Positions 1 to 9,323 of a stretch of DNA of 40,336 bases are shown piece by piece (the first letter of the stretch is position 1; each line of letters begins with the position of its first letter). This DNA comes from Penium margaritaceum (Eukaryota > Streptophyta > Zygnematophyceae > Desmidiales > Peniaceae), in NCBI GenBank assembly GCA_023375785.1, contig SZWC01004974.1:123108-163443 (forward strand), in the 5' to 3' direction. The notes under the pieces were generated by a model that saw only the letters and a program-made list of their open reading frames with translations, was not told the DNA's origin and ran no database searches. Made by a program: the position numbers and the translations under genes.

Positions 1-447
1 GTGGTCACATAACCCACAAACCCATGGAGAATCGCCATGTGTCCATGGCTAGCACACAAGGATCTCACCTCACCTAAAAAGTAAGGAGAGGTACCTTTAT
101 CCTAGTCAGCACACTCTGACAAGGCAATCCTAAGACTAAGGACCTTTTTGGATATTTCTCCCATCAGGTCTTGATCCTGGACCTCTTGCCTTTTTCTTTT
201 CTCATGCTAAGGCATGGAGCCATCACCTATGCCCACCCAGACATCGACGGTCCATGACCCCCGAAACTTCGAAAATTCATATCTCCCAATCCGACCGTTG
301 GATCGGTCTCAAACTTGGGCCGTAGACATTTTGCCACCTGATCTTTCCAATGTGGAAGTCGGATTGGCGATCGGAGCAGGCATCTGGTACCATCTGGAAC
401 TTGCTCCTGTGGACCTGAAACTGAGCCAGATGGCTCCTTTCCCAACA
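1..447 (-). repeat. Family A LTR, reverse strand, cut by window edge
   Basis: Reverse complement of the 5' part of the family A LTR: the strand-reversed start TGTTGGG lies at 447 and the sequence matches the first ~450 bases of the LTRs at 9324 and 15293. The bases just outside (448 onward) are not a purine-rich tract, so this is a 5' LTR or a solo LTR rather than a 3' LTR. It interrupts the hAT-like fragment that follows. Confidence 0.88.
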
Positions 448-515
448 GAGCTGGGTCGTTGATCCATGTTTTCAAACACAACAAATCCTGCACGGTAATT
501 TGTGACAGTGAGTAC

Positions 516-954
516 CTAAAATCTGTCACCACATGTCCCCCAAGCGAGAACATCCACACCTGCCACTCCCCGCGCCACTACTACGTTGGTGTGGTCAACC
601 TCGACTGCAACTGCTGCAGCATGCCATGTTGCCTTCTCCAAGGCCTGCTGCTCCTCTGTTGCTTTCAGCTCCTTCCAGCGTTCATTGTGATCCACCCTCA
701 AGTGCCTCCACATAGAACTAGTCTGGTTGTCCGTCATGGCGAAGGAGCCTTTCCGTCCAGTTTGGTTGGCCGGGCAAAGGTTGCACCATGCTCGCGGCTC
801 ACCCGAGAACGACGACCTCAAAGACGGTCTAGATGACGGACGGCTTCTTAGTGCGCTTGTCCACCTTCTGCGTCTTAGGGTTGATTATCGTCTCGACAAG
901 CCTCTTCGGCCCTCTGACGGTAGAGGCAGCAGGAGTCATCTCCTCTGTTGCCAT
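516..954 (-). pseudogene. BED-type zinc-finger protein fragment (hAT transposase N-terminus-like)
   Basis: The minus-strand reading starts at ATG 954 with a basic stretch (KTQKVDKRTKKPSVI). It hits an in-frame TAG at 829-831 exactly where a BED finger would have its conserved Trp (SVI-stop-TVFEVV). One frame over it continues with RAWCNLC, then SSMWRHLRVDH, giving the Cys-x2-Cys ... His-x4-His arrangement of BED fingers. An acidic/Gln stretch follows (KATEEQQALEKA). The finger is therefore broken by one nonsense change and one frameshift between about 800 and 830. BED fingers bind DNA and commonly sit at the N-terminus of hAT transposases. No hAT catalytic or dimerisation domain is visible, so a host BED protein remains possible. 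Confidence 0.5.
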
Positions 955-1307
955 GGTGACGGAGCTGCCGGTGAGGTTGTGAGTGAGGCTGAGGCTGACA
1001 CTTAGCATGGAGTGCAGACACGGGTGTCTTGTTTCCCCGCTGGAAAGCGGGGGGCTGTGAAGCGAGGCAGCAATGCCGCAAAACCGGTTGATACCTTAGG
1101 CGGGTTCCCTCACAGCATGAGCGGGCAGCCTGAAATTTGGGGCAGCCGGCTGACTGGACCACTCGGTGTACCGAGTAAGGGGTGTCATGGGGTAAGGGGG
1201 TAAGGGGGTCCTCCGAAATTGGAACTGCGGAGTTGCCGATGTGCAGAGTCGATCCGAAGCTCTCGGCACGTTTCCGGCCGCCGCCGCCCCCCCCCCCTCT
1301 CCCCGGA

Positions 1308-1415
1308 CGAGGGACTCGCGATTCCCGAGTCGAGTCGGACACACAGAACTCGACTCGCGAGTCCGAGACGGGACTCGGACTCGCGAGTCTCGTACTCGAG
1401 TCTCGTCTTTTGGCT
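1308..1415. repeat. Clustered ACTCG/CGAGT motifs (putative subterminal repeats)
   Basis: About eleven ACTCG or CGAGT pentamers on both strands fall within ~105 bp, several in palindromic form (ACTCGCGAGT, ACTCGAGT). The cluster ends ~12 bp before family A pol sequence begins. Such dense short-motif arrays are typical of subterminal transposase-binding regions of plant hAT elements. A second copy (1497 onward) is part of the assembly duplication around N1496. Confidence 0.5.
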
Positions 1416-1679
1416 TACAGGCTTACGTTCAACCTCTTCTCAGTGTCCTCTCTCACCAACACAGGAGTGCGCATCGTCTTTGACGATGACTATGGNGACT
1501 CGCGATTCCCGAGTCGAGTCGAACCCACAGAACTCGACTCGCGAGTCCGAGACGGGACTCGGACTCGCGAGTCTCGTACTCGAGTCTCGTCTTTTGGCTT
1601 ACAGGCTTACGTTCAACCTCTTCTCAGTGTCCTCTCTCACCAACACAGGAGTGCGCATCGTCTTTGACGATGACTATGG
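1313..1679. repeat. 183-bp direct duplication around a single N (likely assembly join)
   Basis: Bases 1313-1495 and 1497-1679 are the same 183-bp segment with about two mismatches, separated by a single N at 1496. Both copies span the same hAT/pol junction, so the junction appears twice. The pattern is identical to those at N11531 and N36191 and fits two contig ends that overlap but were not merged. Confidence 0.85.
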
Positions 1680-4592
1680 CTACATCCTCGATAAGGAAAC
1701 CGGAGAGGAGTTGGCCATATCGCTGAAGGAGGGCAACATGTACCGCCTGCAGGGAGCGACCAAGATCCTGCGCGAGCAGAGTCTTGCGATAGTGGTGTAG
1801 GCCACAGATGGAAAAATCCCGCATGCGCGCTACGGCCATATTGGCATGCACGCCTTGTAGCAACTTCAAACGAAGCAGATGGTACGTGACTTGTCCACCA
1901 TCTCTAAATTTGAGCATCAGTTATGCATCGCCTGTTTAGAGGGGAAGCAGCATCGCGAGGCGTTCTCAGGAGCAGGAGAGCGCGCAAAGGGAGTGTTAGA
2001 GCTGGTCCACACAGACTTGTGTGGCTCAATGCAGACCCATAGCTTTGGAAGTTTTAGGTATTTTCTCACCTTCATTGATGATTTCAATGGTTACACTGGT
2101 GTGTACTTCCTTTCCTCCAAGGAAAAGTGCTTTGACAGGTTCAAGGAGTTAAAGGCCATGATGGAGAACGAGACTGGCAAGAAAATCAAGGTGCTGCGTA
2201 GCGACCGCGGTGGAGAGCACCTGAGAAAGGAGTTCCTGGACTATCTCGCAGCAGCATGCATCAAGACGCAGGGCACCGCGCCATACTCGCCATGGCAGAA
2301 TGGTGTAGCAAAACGCGCCAACCACACCATCGTTGACTCGGCGCACTCCATGCTGCATGCCACCCGACTCACCTACGACTTTTTGGCGGAAGCAGTGAGC
2401 ACTGCGGTGTACATCAAGAACCGTAGTCTAATCAAGGCCCTGGAGCAAATGACGCTGTACAAGGCGTGGTTTGGCAAGAAGCCGAGTGTTGGTCATCTTG
2501 GCACGTTTGGAAGCTTGGCGCACATGCACGTTCCAAAGGAGAAGCGGAAAAAGTGGGATGCGAAGAGCGCGCAGATGCTGATGATTGGCTACGATGTGGC
2601 AAGCAAGGCGTATCACCTCTACAAGAGGGGTACAGGCCACGTCATGATCGCGAGGGATGTCGTCTTCAACGAGAGTAACGTCATCGGTACCAACATTGTT
2701 CGAGAAGAGGCAGTAGGAGCAGCAGCTGACAAAGCAATGGGAGGAGATATCCTTCCTGACCCAGTCTCTCCTCATCCTTCCTCCAGTGTTACAGTGGGAG
2801 AACTTATCCACTCTCCCATATCTCATGCGACATATACAGCGGCCTCATCGGCAGAAAGTGAGGAAGAAGATGCACCACCATCAGCAAGAGCAGTCGTCCC
2901 AGCAACACCACGTCGGCCGCCTACTAACGCTCCAGTACCAGGTCGGTGGTACCCTCTAAGGGTGCGCTACAAGCCTGGTGAGCGCGGGCATTTCTAGATG
3001 CTCCAAAAACCAGACCAGATGAACGTCGGATTTGCAACAGACTCTGATGAGCCAACGTCGTACAAGGAGGCCATGGTTGCACCAGATGCAGCAGATTGGG
3101 CGCAAGCTGTGTAGCAAGAGATACAATCGAAGCTCAACAACGGCACGTGGGAGCTGACTGAGCGTCCACCTGGATGTGAGGTAATCAAGTGCAATTGGGT
3201 GTTCAAGAAGAAGAGGGGTGCAGATGGAAACCTCGAAAAGTACAAGGCAAGGCTGGTAACCTACGGCTACTCGCAGTAAGAAGGCATCGACTACACAGAA
3301 ACCTTTACTCTTGTTGCAAAGTTTGCCTTTGTGCGTACGCTCCTTTCCTATGCAGCAGCAGAGGACTTTGAGGTCCACCACATGGACGTCAAAACGACGT
3401 TCCTGAAAGGTGACTTGGAGGAGGAGATTTACTTGGAGCAGCCGGAGGGGTTCGTCATGAATGGCCAGGAGCACCTGGTTTGCAAGCTCCGGATGTCGCT
3501 ATACGGCCTCAAGCAAGCGTCGCGTGCTTGGAACCAAAAGTTGGATGCGTCGTTGCAGTGCATGGGGTTTGAGTGCAGTGAGTGTGACTACAGCATCTAT
3601 TGCTGGCAGCATGGTCACGAGGTGCTCATCATCATTGTCTATGTGGATGACATGCTCCTCCTTTCCAATGGCATGTTTGCACTGCAGGAGTTCAAGGAGG
3701 CCATGCAGGAGCGCTTCCACATGTTTGATCTCGGGGAGGCATCATACTTCCTCGGTATAGAGATCACGTGTGAATGCAAATCACGTTCTCTCTAGCTGCA
3801 GCAGAGCCGCTACATCAAGGATGTCTTGCAGCGGTTCGGCATGGAAGAGGCAAAATCCATTGGCACGCCGCTGGAGACGCGGCAGTACCTCGTGAGTTTC
3901 AATGGAGAAGCAAATGTAGCTGAGCGGCAGAAGTACCAAAGCGCCCTCGGCAGCCTCATGTACCTGACGGGTGCAACCAGGCCGGACCTCGCAAAGGCTG
4001 TTAGCGCTGTGAGCTAGCACAAGGCCAATCCCGAACTTGAGGACCAGAAGGCAGTGAAGCGGATCCTCCGCTACCTTGCTAGAACCATCAACATCGGCAT
4101 CACCTACAACGGCACAACAACAAAATCATTAGCTACACAGACGCAGATTGGGCTTCAAAGCGTGAGAACCGCAAATCCATCTCTAGACATGTGTTCCTCA
4201 TGAATGGTAGGGGCATCAGCTGGTGCAGCAAGCAGCACGTTGTCTTGGCCACCTCAAGCACGGAAGCTGAGTACGTCTCTCTCGGCTCTGGAGCCAAGGA
4301 AGTAGTTTGGCTTCAGCGTCTCATGGCAGAGACGAGTGAGAGTGCAGCAGTTCCAGTTCCTGTGCGCGTCGACAACCAGAGCGCAATTACACTCGCCAAA
4401 AATCGTGAGCACCATGCACGCACCAAACACATTGACATCGCATATCATTTCATCAAGCATGTGATGCAGGAGGGTACTATCAAGCTGGAGTTTACTCCAA
4501 CCAGCAAGCAGGTCGCTGATTTCTGCACCAAGCCAGTGACCCGTGAGAAGCAGCAGTTCTGCATGAAGGCATGTCGACTCAGCCCACTTTGA
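1426..4592 (+). pseudogene. Family A pol (protease end, integrase, RT, RNase H), decayed
   Basis: The region starts in the post-protease segment (FNLFSVSSLTNTG) and continues with the pre-integrase zinc region (HARYGHIGM ... CIACLEGKQH). The integrase core follows (HTDLCG, then RSDRGGEH), but the third catalytic Glu is Lys (NGVAKRAN instead of NGVAERAN). RT has MDVKTTFLKGDL and the catalytic YVDDM. RNase H has YTDADW, STEAEY, DNQSA and RTKHIDIAYHF, ending at TGA 4590-4592. Internal stops lie at about 1798, 1858, 2995, 3112, 3277, 3793 and 4015, and a frameshift lies near 4110. The family is a single gag-pol polyprotein, and this copy cannot encode one. Confidence 0.88.
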
Positions 4593-4611
4593 CTGCAGCA
4601 ACGTGGGAGAT

Positions 4612-5348
4612 TGTTGGAAAAGGAGCCATCTCGCTCACTTTCAGGTCCATAGGAGTAAGTTCCAAGAAACTACCTCATGCCTGCTCTGATCGTCTATCTA
4701 GCTTCACCATTGGAAAGATCAGGTGGCAAAATCTCTACGCGCCAAGTTTGAGGCTGATTGAACCGTGAGATTGGGAGATATAAATTTCAAAGTTTCCAGG
4801 GTCATTGACCTCCGATATCTGGGTGACCATGGGCGATGGCTCCATGCCTTAGCCTGAGAAAAGAAAAAGGCAAGAGGTCCAGGGTCAAGACCTAATGGGA
4901 GAAATATCCAAAAGGGTCATAGATTATTGGGTTGCCTTGTCAGAGTGTGCTGACTAGGAAAAAGGTACTTCTCCTTACTTTTTAGGTGAGGTGAGATCCT
5001 TGTGTTATAGCCATGGACACATGGCGATTCTCCATGGGATTGTGGGTTAATTGACCACTAGGATTGTGCCATGATAGAATTTTCTAGCTCTCTGGGTCGT
5101 GTGTGAGTGGTCAGCCTGATTGCTAGGCTGATTTCCTCCCATGTGTGAGATTATGGACTCTAGTGTGTGAGTCTTAGCCTCCATGGCTAAGTAGTGTGGC
5201 TTGTGAGAGGACTGACTTGCCCAAGCTCTAGCGCTATGTGTACTCCATCATTTTGAGTGATTCAACAAGCATTCTTCAGCACAATTGATGCCCTTCTAGT
5301 CCCGCATGCTCGCTACTCCAAGGCTCCCTTTCTCCTCCAGTTCGAACA
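4612..5348 (+). repeat. A1 3' LTR
   Basis: A 737-bp LTR preceded by the purine-rich GTGGGAGAT tract. It begins TGTTGGAAAAGG, ends TTCGAACA and carries the conserved LTR hairpin with arms TCAGCCT and AGGCTGA near 5114. Confidence 0.9.
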
Positions 5349-6447
5349 AAAACTCCAGAAGGCAAGGTTTGGAAACTGGTCAAAGTACTCTACGGGCTAA
5401 AACAGGCCCCAAAGATGTGGTACAAGGAGATGGACGGCTTCATGGCCGGGCTTACCTTCACGCACTGCCAGAATGACCCTAGTGTCTATGTGCGGGAGGA
5501 TGAACAAGGCTTGATGGTGGTTGCACTCTACGTGGATGACCTGATCATCTGCTCGTCATCGTCAAGCTGTTGAACAAGCTCAAGACAGATATCAAGAACA
5601 GGTTCAAGATGAAGGACATGGGTACGGTCAAGTTCTACCTCGGGATAGCCTTCCACCGCAATCAAGTAGTAAGCACCGTCGAGCTGAATCAAACCAAGTA
5701 CATCATGGAAGTCCTTAAGTGCTACAACATGGAGGACTGCAAGCCCATCGGCACACCCATGAGAACAGACATCAAGCTCTCCTACTACATGAGCCTCAGC
5801 ACAGAGGCATATAGTCGTGAGATGGAGAACATTCCCTACCGGTCTGCTGTTGGGAGCCTCCAGGGCCACAGCAATGGCAAGCAGTCAAGCGCATCATGCG
5901 CTATCTATAGAAGACCCGACTCATGGGACTCCAGTTTGGAGGCCAAGAAGGATCTGACCCGCCACGGCTGGTGTGCTACACAGATGCCACCTAGGGAGGA
6001 AGAGTTGACAACTGAAAGTCCATTTGGGGCTTTGTGTGCCTCTTGAACGGTGGTGCAGTCACTTGGACAAGCAGAAAGCAAGACTCTGTCTCCCTCTCTA
6101 CAGTTGAGACAGAGTACATCACTCTATCAGAAGCATGCAAGGAGACACAATGGCTATGCATGTTGCTTGCCGAGATGAAAGTGGCACAAACGGAGGCAAC
6201 AAAGGTCCCCATCAACAACAAGAGCGCCATTAAAATGGCACAGGTTGATGTCATCTCCCGGCGGACCAAGCACATCAACATCAGGTACCTTTACTCACGT
6301 GACCTGGTCGCAAAGGAGATCGTGGACCAGGAATATGTGGAGACTAGGAAGATGCTTGCAGATTACATGACAAAGGCGCTGGACAGCAAATTACACTCTG
6401 CAGGTACTCGAGGCATTCGTATGGTCAATGCAGCGGACGAAGACTGA
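5349..6447 (+). pseudogene. Family B element I: RT and RNase H, 5'-truncated
   Basis: Family B pol resumes directly after the A1 LTR, in RT (KLVKVLYGLKQAPKMWYKEMDGF, here split in description at the A1 edge). It contains the catalytic YVDDL near 5530, a frameshift near 5560, FKMKDMGTVKFYLGI and the RNase H motifs SLSTVETEY, INNKSAIKMAQ and RRTKHINIRY, ending NAADED with TGA 6445-6447. Relative to other B copies about 90 bp are missing near 5860, where SAVGSL joins directly to a segment that normally follows the VGQVSRF region. The RNase H Asp region is degraded. Confidence 0.85.
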
Positions 6448-6535
6448 GGCCAAGACAGCTAGAGTGAGGAGAGATCTCATAAGTGCAACGGAGAGTTTGT
6501 TGACCTGATATGCTCCATGTCCATAGCTGATATTA

Positions 6536-7267
6536 TGTTGAGAAAGGGGTTATCTGGCTCAGTTTTAGGTCTATAAGAGCAAATTCCAAGAAACTACAAG
6601 ACGCTTGCTTCGATTGTTGATCTGACTTCTCTATGGGAGAGATCAGGTGGCAAAATGTCTACGGTCCAAGTTTGAGGCCGATCCAACCGTCGGATCGAGA
6701 GGTATGAATTTTCAAAGGTTTTGGGTCATCGACTGCCGATATCCGGGTGACCATGGGCGATGGCTCCATGCCTTAGCCTGAAAAAAGAGAAATGCAAGAT
6801 GTCCAGCGTCTAGACCTAATGGTAGAAATATCCAAAAAGGTCCTAGATTCTTTGGTTGCCTTGTCAGAGTGTGCTGACTAGGAAAAATGTACCTCTCCTT
6901 ACTTTCAAGGTGAGATCCTTGTGTGCTAGCCATGGACACATGGCGATTCTCCATGGGATTGTGGGTTATGTGACCACCAGAAGAGTGCCATGAGAGCATT
7001 TTCTAGCTCTTTAGGTTGTATGCGAGTGGTCAGCCTGATTGCTAGGCTGATTTCCTCTCTTGTGTGCGATTATGGACTCTAGTGTGTGAGCCTTAGCCTC
7101 CATGACGAAGTGGTGTGGCTTGTGAGAGGGCTGACTTGCCCAAGCTCTAGCTCTATATGTACTTCATCATTTTGATTGATTCAAAAACCATTCTTCAGAA
7201 CAAGTGATACCCTTCCAGTCCCGCATGCTCGCTGCTCCAAGGCTCCCTCTCTCCTCCAGTTCCAACA
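6536..7267 (+). repeat. Solo family A LTR inside the B LTR
   Basis: 732 bp from TGTTGAGAAAGG to TTCCAACA, flanked on both sides by the first and remaining parts of a B LTR (AGCTGAT... before, ...GCACAGGTACAGG after). No internal sequence is present, so it is a solo LTR. The target duplication is degraded (TATTA on the left, CTTTG on the right; the uninterrupted B LTR reads ATTTG). Confidence 0.85.
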
Positions 7268-7429
7268 CTTTGCACAGGTACAGGACGGACTAGGCATGCA
7301 CTGCTTCCTTGGAGTAAGTCCCCTAAGTCTGGTCCAGATAGACAAGGCATGCACTGCTCCTTTGGTGCAAGTCCCCTTGGTCTAATCTGGATAGTATAGG
7401 CAACAAATACTACCTAAGACAACTCCTTG

Positions 7430-7484
7430 TGGCTTAGACGTTCTAGCGTTAGTCTCTGGAGCAAGAGGTCACTGGGTAGAATCC
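7430..7484 (+). promoter_or_regulatory. tRNA-like A-box/B-box module in B LTR (copy 1)
   Basis: TGGCTTAGACGT (7430-7441) matches the Pol III A box TRGCNNAGTNGG at 10 of 12 positions. GGGTAGAATCC (7474-7484) resembles the B box GGTTCGANTCC, and flanking CTGGG/CCCAG can form a T-arm-like stem. The starts are 44 nt apart, the spacing in a tRNA gene. It lies in U3, about 215 bp upstream of the TATA-like box. Function is inferred only. Confidence 0.55.
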
Positions 7485-7530
7485 CAGCCCGGTGATTAAT
7501 TGTCTTTGTGACCAAAAGGGGAACAGGAAG

Positions 7531-7552
7531 GTTCTAAGAGACATCTTAGAAC
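7531..7552. other. Conserved 9-bp hairpin in B LTR
   Basis: GTTCTAAGA and TCTTAGAAC form a perfect 9-bp stem around a GACA loop, ~47 nt downstream of the tRNA-like module. The same structure, with small changes, is in the other B LTRs (near 20710, 29850, and reversed near 31130 and 33905). Confidence 0.6.
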
Positions 7553-8003
7553 ATTCCAAGGTCCTTCCATGTGGTTGGCGCCACTTGGGGGTCACAGGGA
7601 GCGCCATGTAGGCAGGGGGGATGACAAAATCCAGATAGCCCCCAAAAAAGCTCATCCTAAGAGCGACTATTTGCCTAGGCTAGAGGCTGGCTCTAGGACT
7701 ATAAGAACCTGTGAGTTGCTTGTCATTGAGTATAGTTCTTACCTTTGAGACTCCTCACAGCGTTGTCCACCACAGGCAGACAATAAAGAAATATTGGTGG
7801 GTCTAAGCCCCAGGAGCTCGCTCCGCGTGCAAAAGTGACCAGGTGCTAAGGACACAGTACAAGGAAGTCATTCATATGAACTGCTCACTGTGGAATCTTG
7901 GCTCTGAGGGTGATATCATCTCTTGGTTGCAATACCAGGAGCGATCGGCGGGAACCATTGTGTCGGAACCCGTTTTTAGACCGTCACCTCAGGCAGATGG
8001 ACA

Positions 8004-8391
8004 AAGGGTTATGTGCCCACACTAACTAGTTCTAAGGCATGCTTCTACGCACTCACTTGTCCTCTCTGTCTTGCAGTGCACATCAGCTCCATCAGCCACA
8101 TGTGCTCCATCTGCTCCATCAGCTCTAACGGTGCGTACTAGCACCTAGTGAACAAGGGCCAAGGATAAGCTCTACCCTTGTAGGTTTGACCCTTGGGCCC
8201 TAACCAGGATAAGCTCTGCCCTTGGAGGCATGACCCTAGGTTTACTTGTGTGCATTCTTCTTTGTTTGTAGGTTATCAACGGCTAATGGGTTAGCGACGG
8301 ATCTGTACCTTCAAAACCGGTAGCAGACAACAGCCTACATCAGGCACATCGGCCTGAATGAAGCAGAGAAGTAGAGAAGCAGAGAAGCAAT
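8004..8391 (+). other. Family B 5' leader, copy II
   Basis: Non-coding sequence from the LTR end to the gag ATG. It contains the primer-binding site (8006-8020), a short imperfect repeat of CTCCATCAG-like 9-mers (about 8088-8125), and two tandem ~45-bp units built on GGATAAGCTCTGCCCTTGG (about 8170-8260). All three parts recur in the other B leaders. Confidence 0.75.
8006..8020 (+). promoter_or_regulatory. Family B primer-binding site (half-tRNA iMet type), copy 1
   Basis: GGGTTATGTGCCCAC begins two bases after the LTR and matches, at 14 of 15 positions, the complement of the anticodon arm of eukaryotic initiator tRNA-Met (GTGGGCCCATAACCC). Drosophila copia is primed by a 5' half of this tRNA cleaved at the anticodon. 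No TGGTATCAGAGC-type site is present here. Confidence 0.75.
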
Positions 8392-9323
8392 ATGACGACA
8401 TTCACGAAGCTTAATCTTGAGCAGGTCAATGGTGGGATGTCAATGTTCACAGGGTTTGGTTTTCCCTGGTGGAGATGGAAATTTGAGATTGTCATGAGTG
8501 TGCGAGGCTACTTGAAGATGTTCCTTGGAGAAGAGGTTGAACCTCGAAAAACAGATCCTGGATATGAAGCATGGAGTGTCAAAAATGACATGGCGCTTGT
8601 GATTATTGTGACATCTACGCATGAGTCACAACATATCCACCTCCAAGGCATCACACATGTATCAAAGGCTTATGAGAAGCTTGCACGTGTATAACAATCA
8701 ACAACTCTCATAAATCGCCTCTTTATCCTACAAAAGCTGATTTCAATGAGGGTGAGCGAGGGAGAGTCGATTCCGTATTTCATGTTGAGTTTCAAGGAGT
8801 GCTGCAGCAAGTGACCCAAATGAACTAGGAAATCGACACCAACATGCAGGCCATAATCATCCTCATGGCGCTACGTGAAAGTTGGGGTCCTCTGATCACC
8901 GTCTTTGGCGGTTGGAAGGAGGAGGATTTGACGTATGAGGTAGAGTCCGAGTACATGCGCAGCGAGGTCATGCGTTGCCGCAGTAGTGAGACTAACATTT
9001 TTGCATATGCTGCACAGTACGATGGTTGTGGCAACAACTCCCCTGCTCTTCAGTGCAGCAGCGGAAGCGGTGGAAATGGAGAAGAAGGCGATAGTGGCGG
9101 TGGAAAGAGTTCAAAGCATCCTAGGAAGTGCCATAATTGTAACAAGCCTGGGCACTAAGCACGGAAGTGTAGGGCTCCTAAGAAGGAAGACGGAGATCAT
9201 GGTGGTAAACATGAGGGGAAAAGGAAGGATAAGAAGACGTTGACAAACATGATGGCTGAGAGCGTGTCGGGAACCAAGGGACTGGAACTGCTCAAGGGTG
9301 GAGCCTACGCGCTCGACTCTGGC
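8392..9323 (+). pseudogene. Family B element II gag, first part (interrupted by A2)
   Basis: The ATG at 8392 opens LNLEQVNGGMSMFTGFGF...WRWKFEIVMSVRGYLKMFLGEE, a copia gag N-terminus. The frame ends at TAA 8692, and frameshifts separate it from the next part (about 8844 on: MALRESWGPL, WKEEDLTYEV). That part leads to a CCHC knuckle, CHNCNKPGH then RKC, with a TAA inside it at 9157-9159. It continues to the protease-proximal YALDSG, where element A2 was inserted after the Gly codon region. The reading continues at 16319 (TNHHSSREKDG), which proves the insertion site. Confidence 0.85.
9319..9323 (+). repeat. Target-site duplication CTGGC, left of A2
   Basis: CTGGC immediately precedes the A2 5' LTR and recurs at 16314-16318 immediately after the 3' LTR. 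Joining the flanks across one copy restores the B gag order seen uninterrupted at 22490 and in the reverse element. Confidence 0.93.

Larger units (their letters stand above)
448..1425 (-). mobile_element. hAT-like DNA transposon fragment (antisense, truncated)
   Basis: Non-copia DNA between a reverse A LTR and family A pol. Read on the minus strand from about 1425 it shows, in order, a dense cluster of ACTCG/CGAGT motifs (1308-1415) resembling hAT subterminal repeats, a GC-rich leader with G runs near 1190-1210, an ATG at 954 and a broken BED-type zinc finger (516-954). The other end is lost at the A LTR insertion. No terminal inverted repeat or 8-bp target duplication can be confirmed, because only one end is present. 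The hAT assignment is inferred from the BED finger plus the subterminal repeats. Confidence 0.5.
1426..5348 (+). mobile_element. Copia element A1, 5'-truncated, with 3' LTR
   Basis: Family A internal sequence begins abruptly at about 1426 inside the protease-proximal region and runs through integrase, RT and RNase H to a purine-rich tract (about 4601-4611) and a 3' LTR (4612-5348). Its gag and 5' LTR are missing, and the hAT-like fragment lies at the break. The 3' flank (5349, AAAACTCC) is family B RT sequence, so A1 was inserted into a B element and removes the view of that element's 5' part. Confidence 0.88.
6498..8003 (+). repeat. Family B LTR, interrupted by a solo A LTR
   Basis: It starts TGTTGACC after a purine-rich CGGAGAGTT tract and ends GATGGACA before the primer-binding site. 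Removing the A LTR (6536-7267) leaves about 770 bp, matching the other B LTRs. U3 carries the tRNA-like module (7430-7484) and a 9-bp hairpin (7531-7552). A TATA-like ACTATAAGAAC lies near 7700 and an AATAAA near 7785. Confidence 0.85.

Noticed and set aside
1140..1215. G-rich stretch near 1190 as a transposon terminus or regulatory element
   Set aside because: No matching inverted repeat or target duplication is visible, so it stays within the hAT-like leader.
875..1342. 155-residue reverse frame with a Gly-rich start
   Set aside because: It overlaps the GC-rich leader, its Gly run comes from a poly-C tract, and it shows no domain.
8088..8125. Short CTCCATCAG repeats as a CRISPR array
   Set aside because: There are no spacers, it is a short imperfect tandem repeat in a retrotransposon leader, and the genome is eukaryotic.
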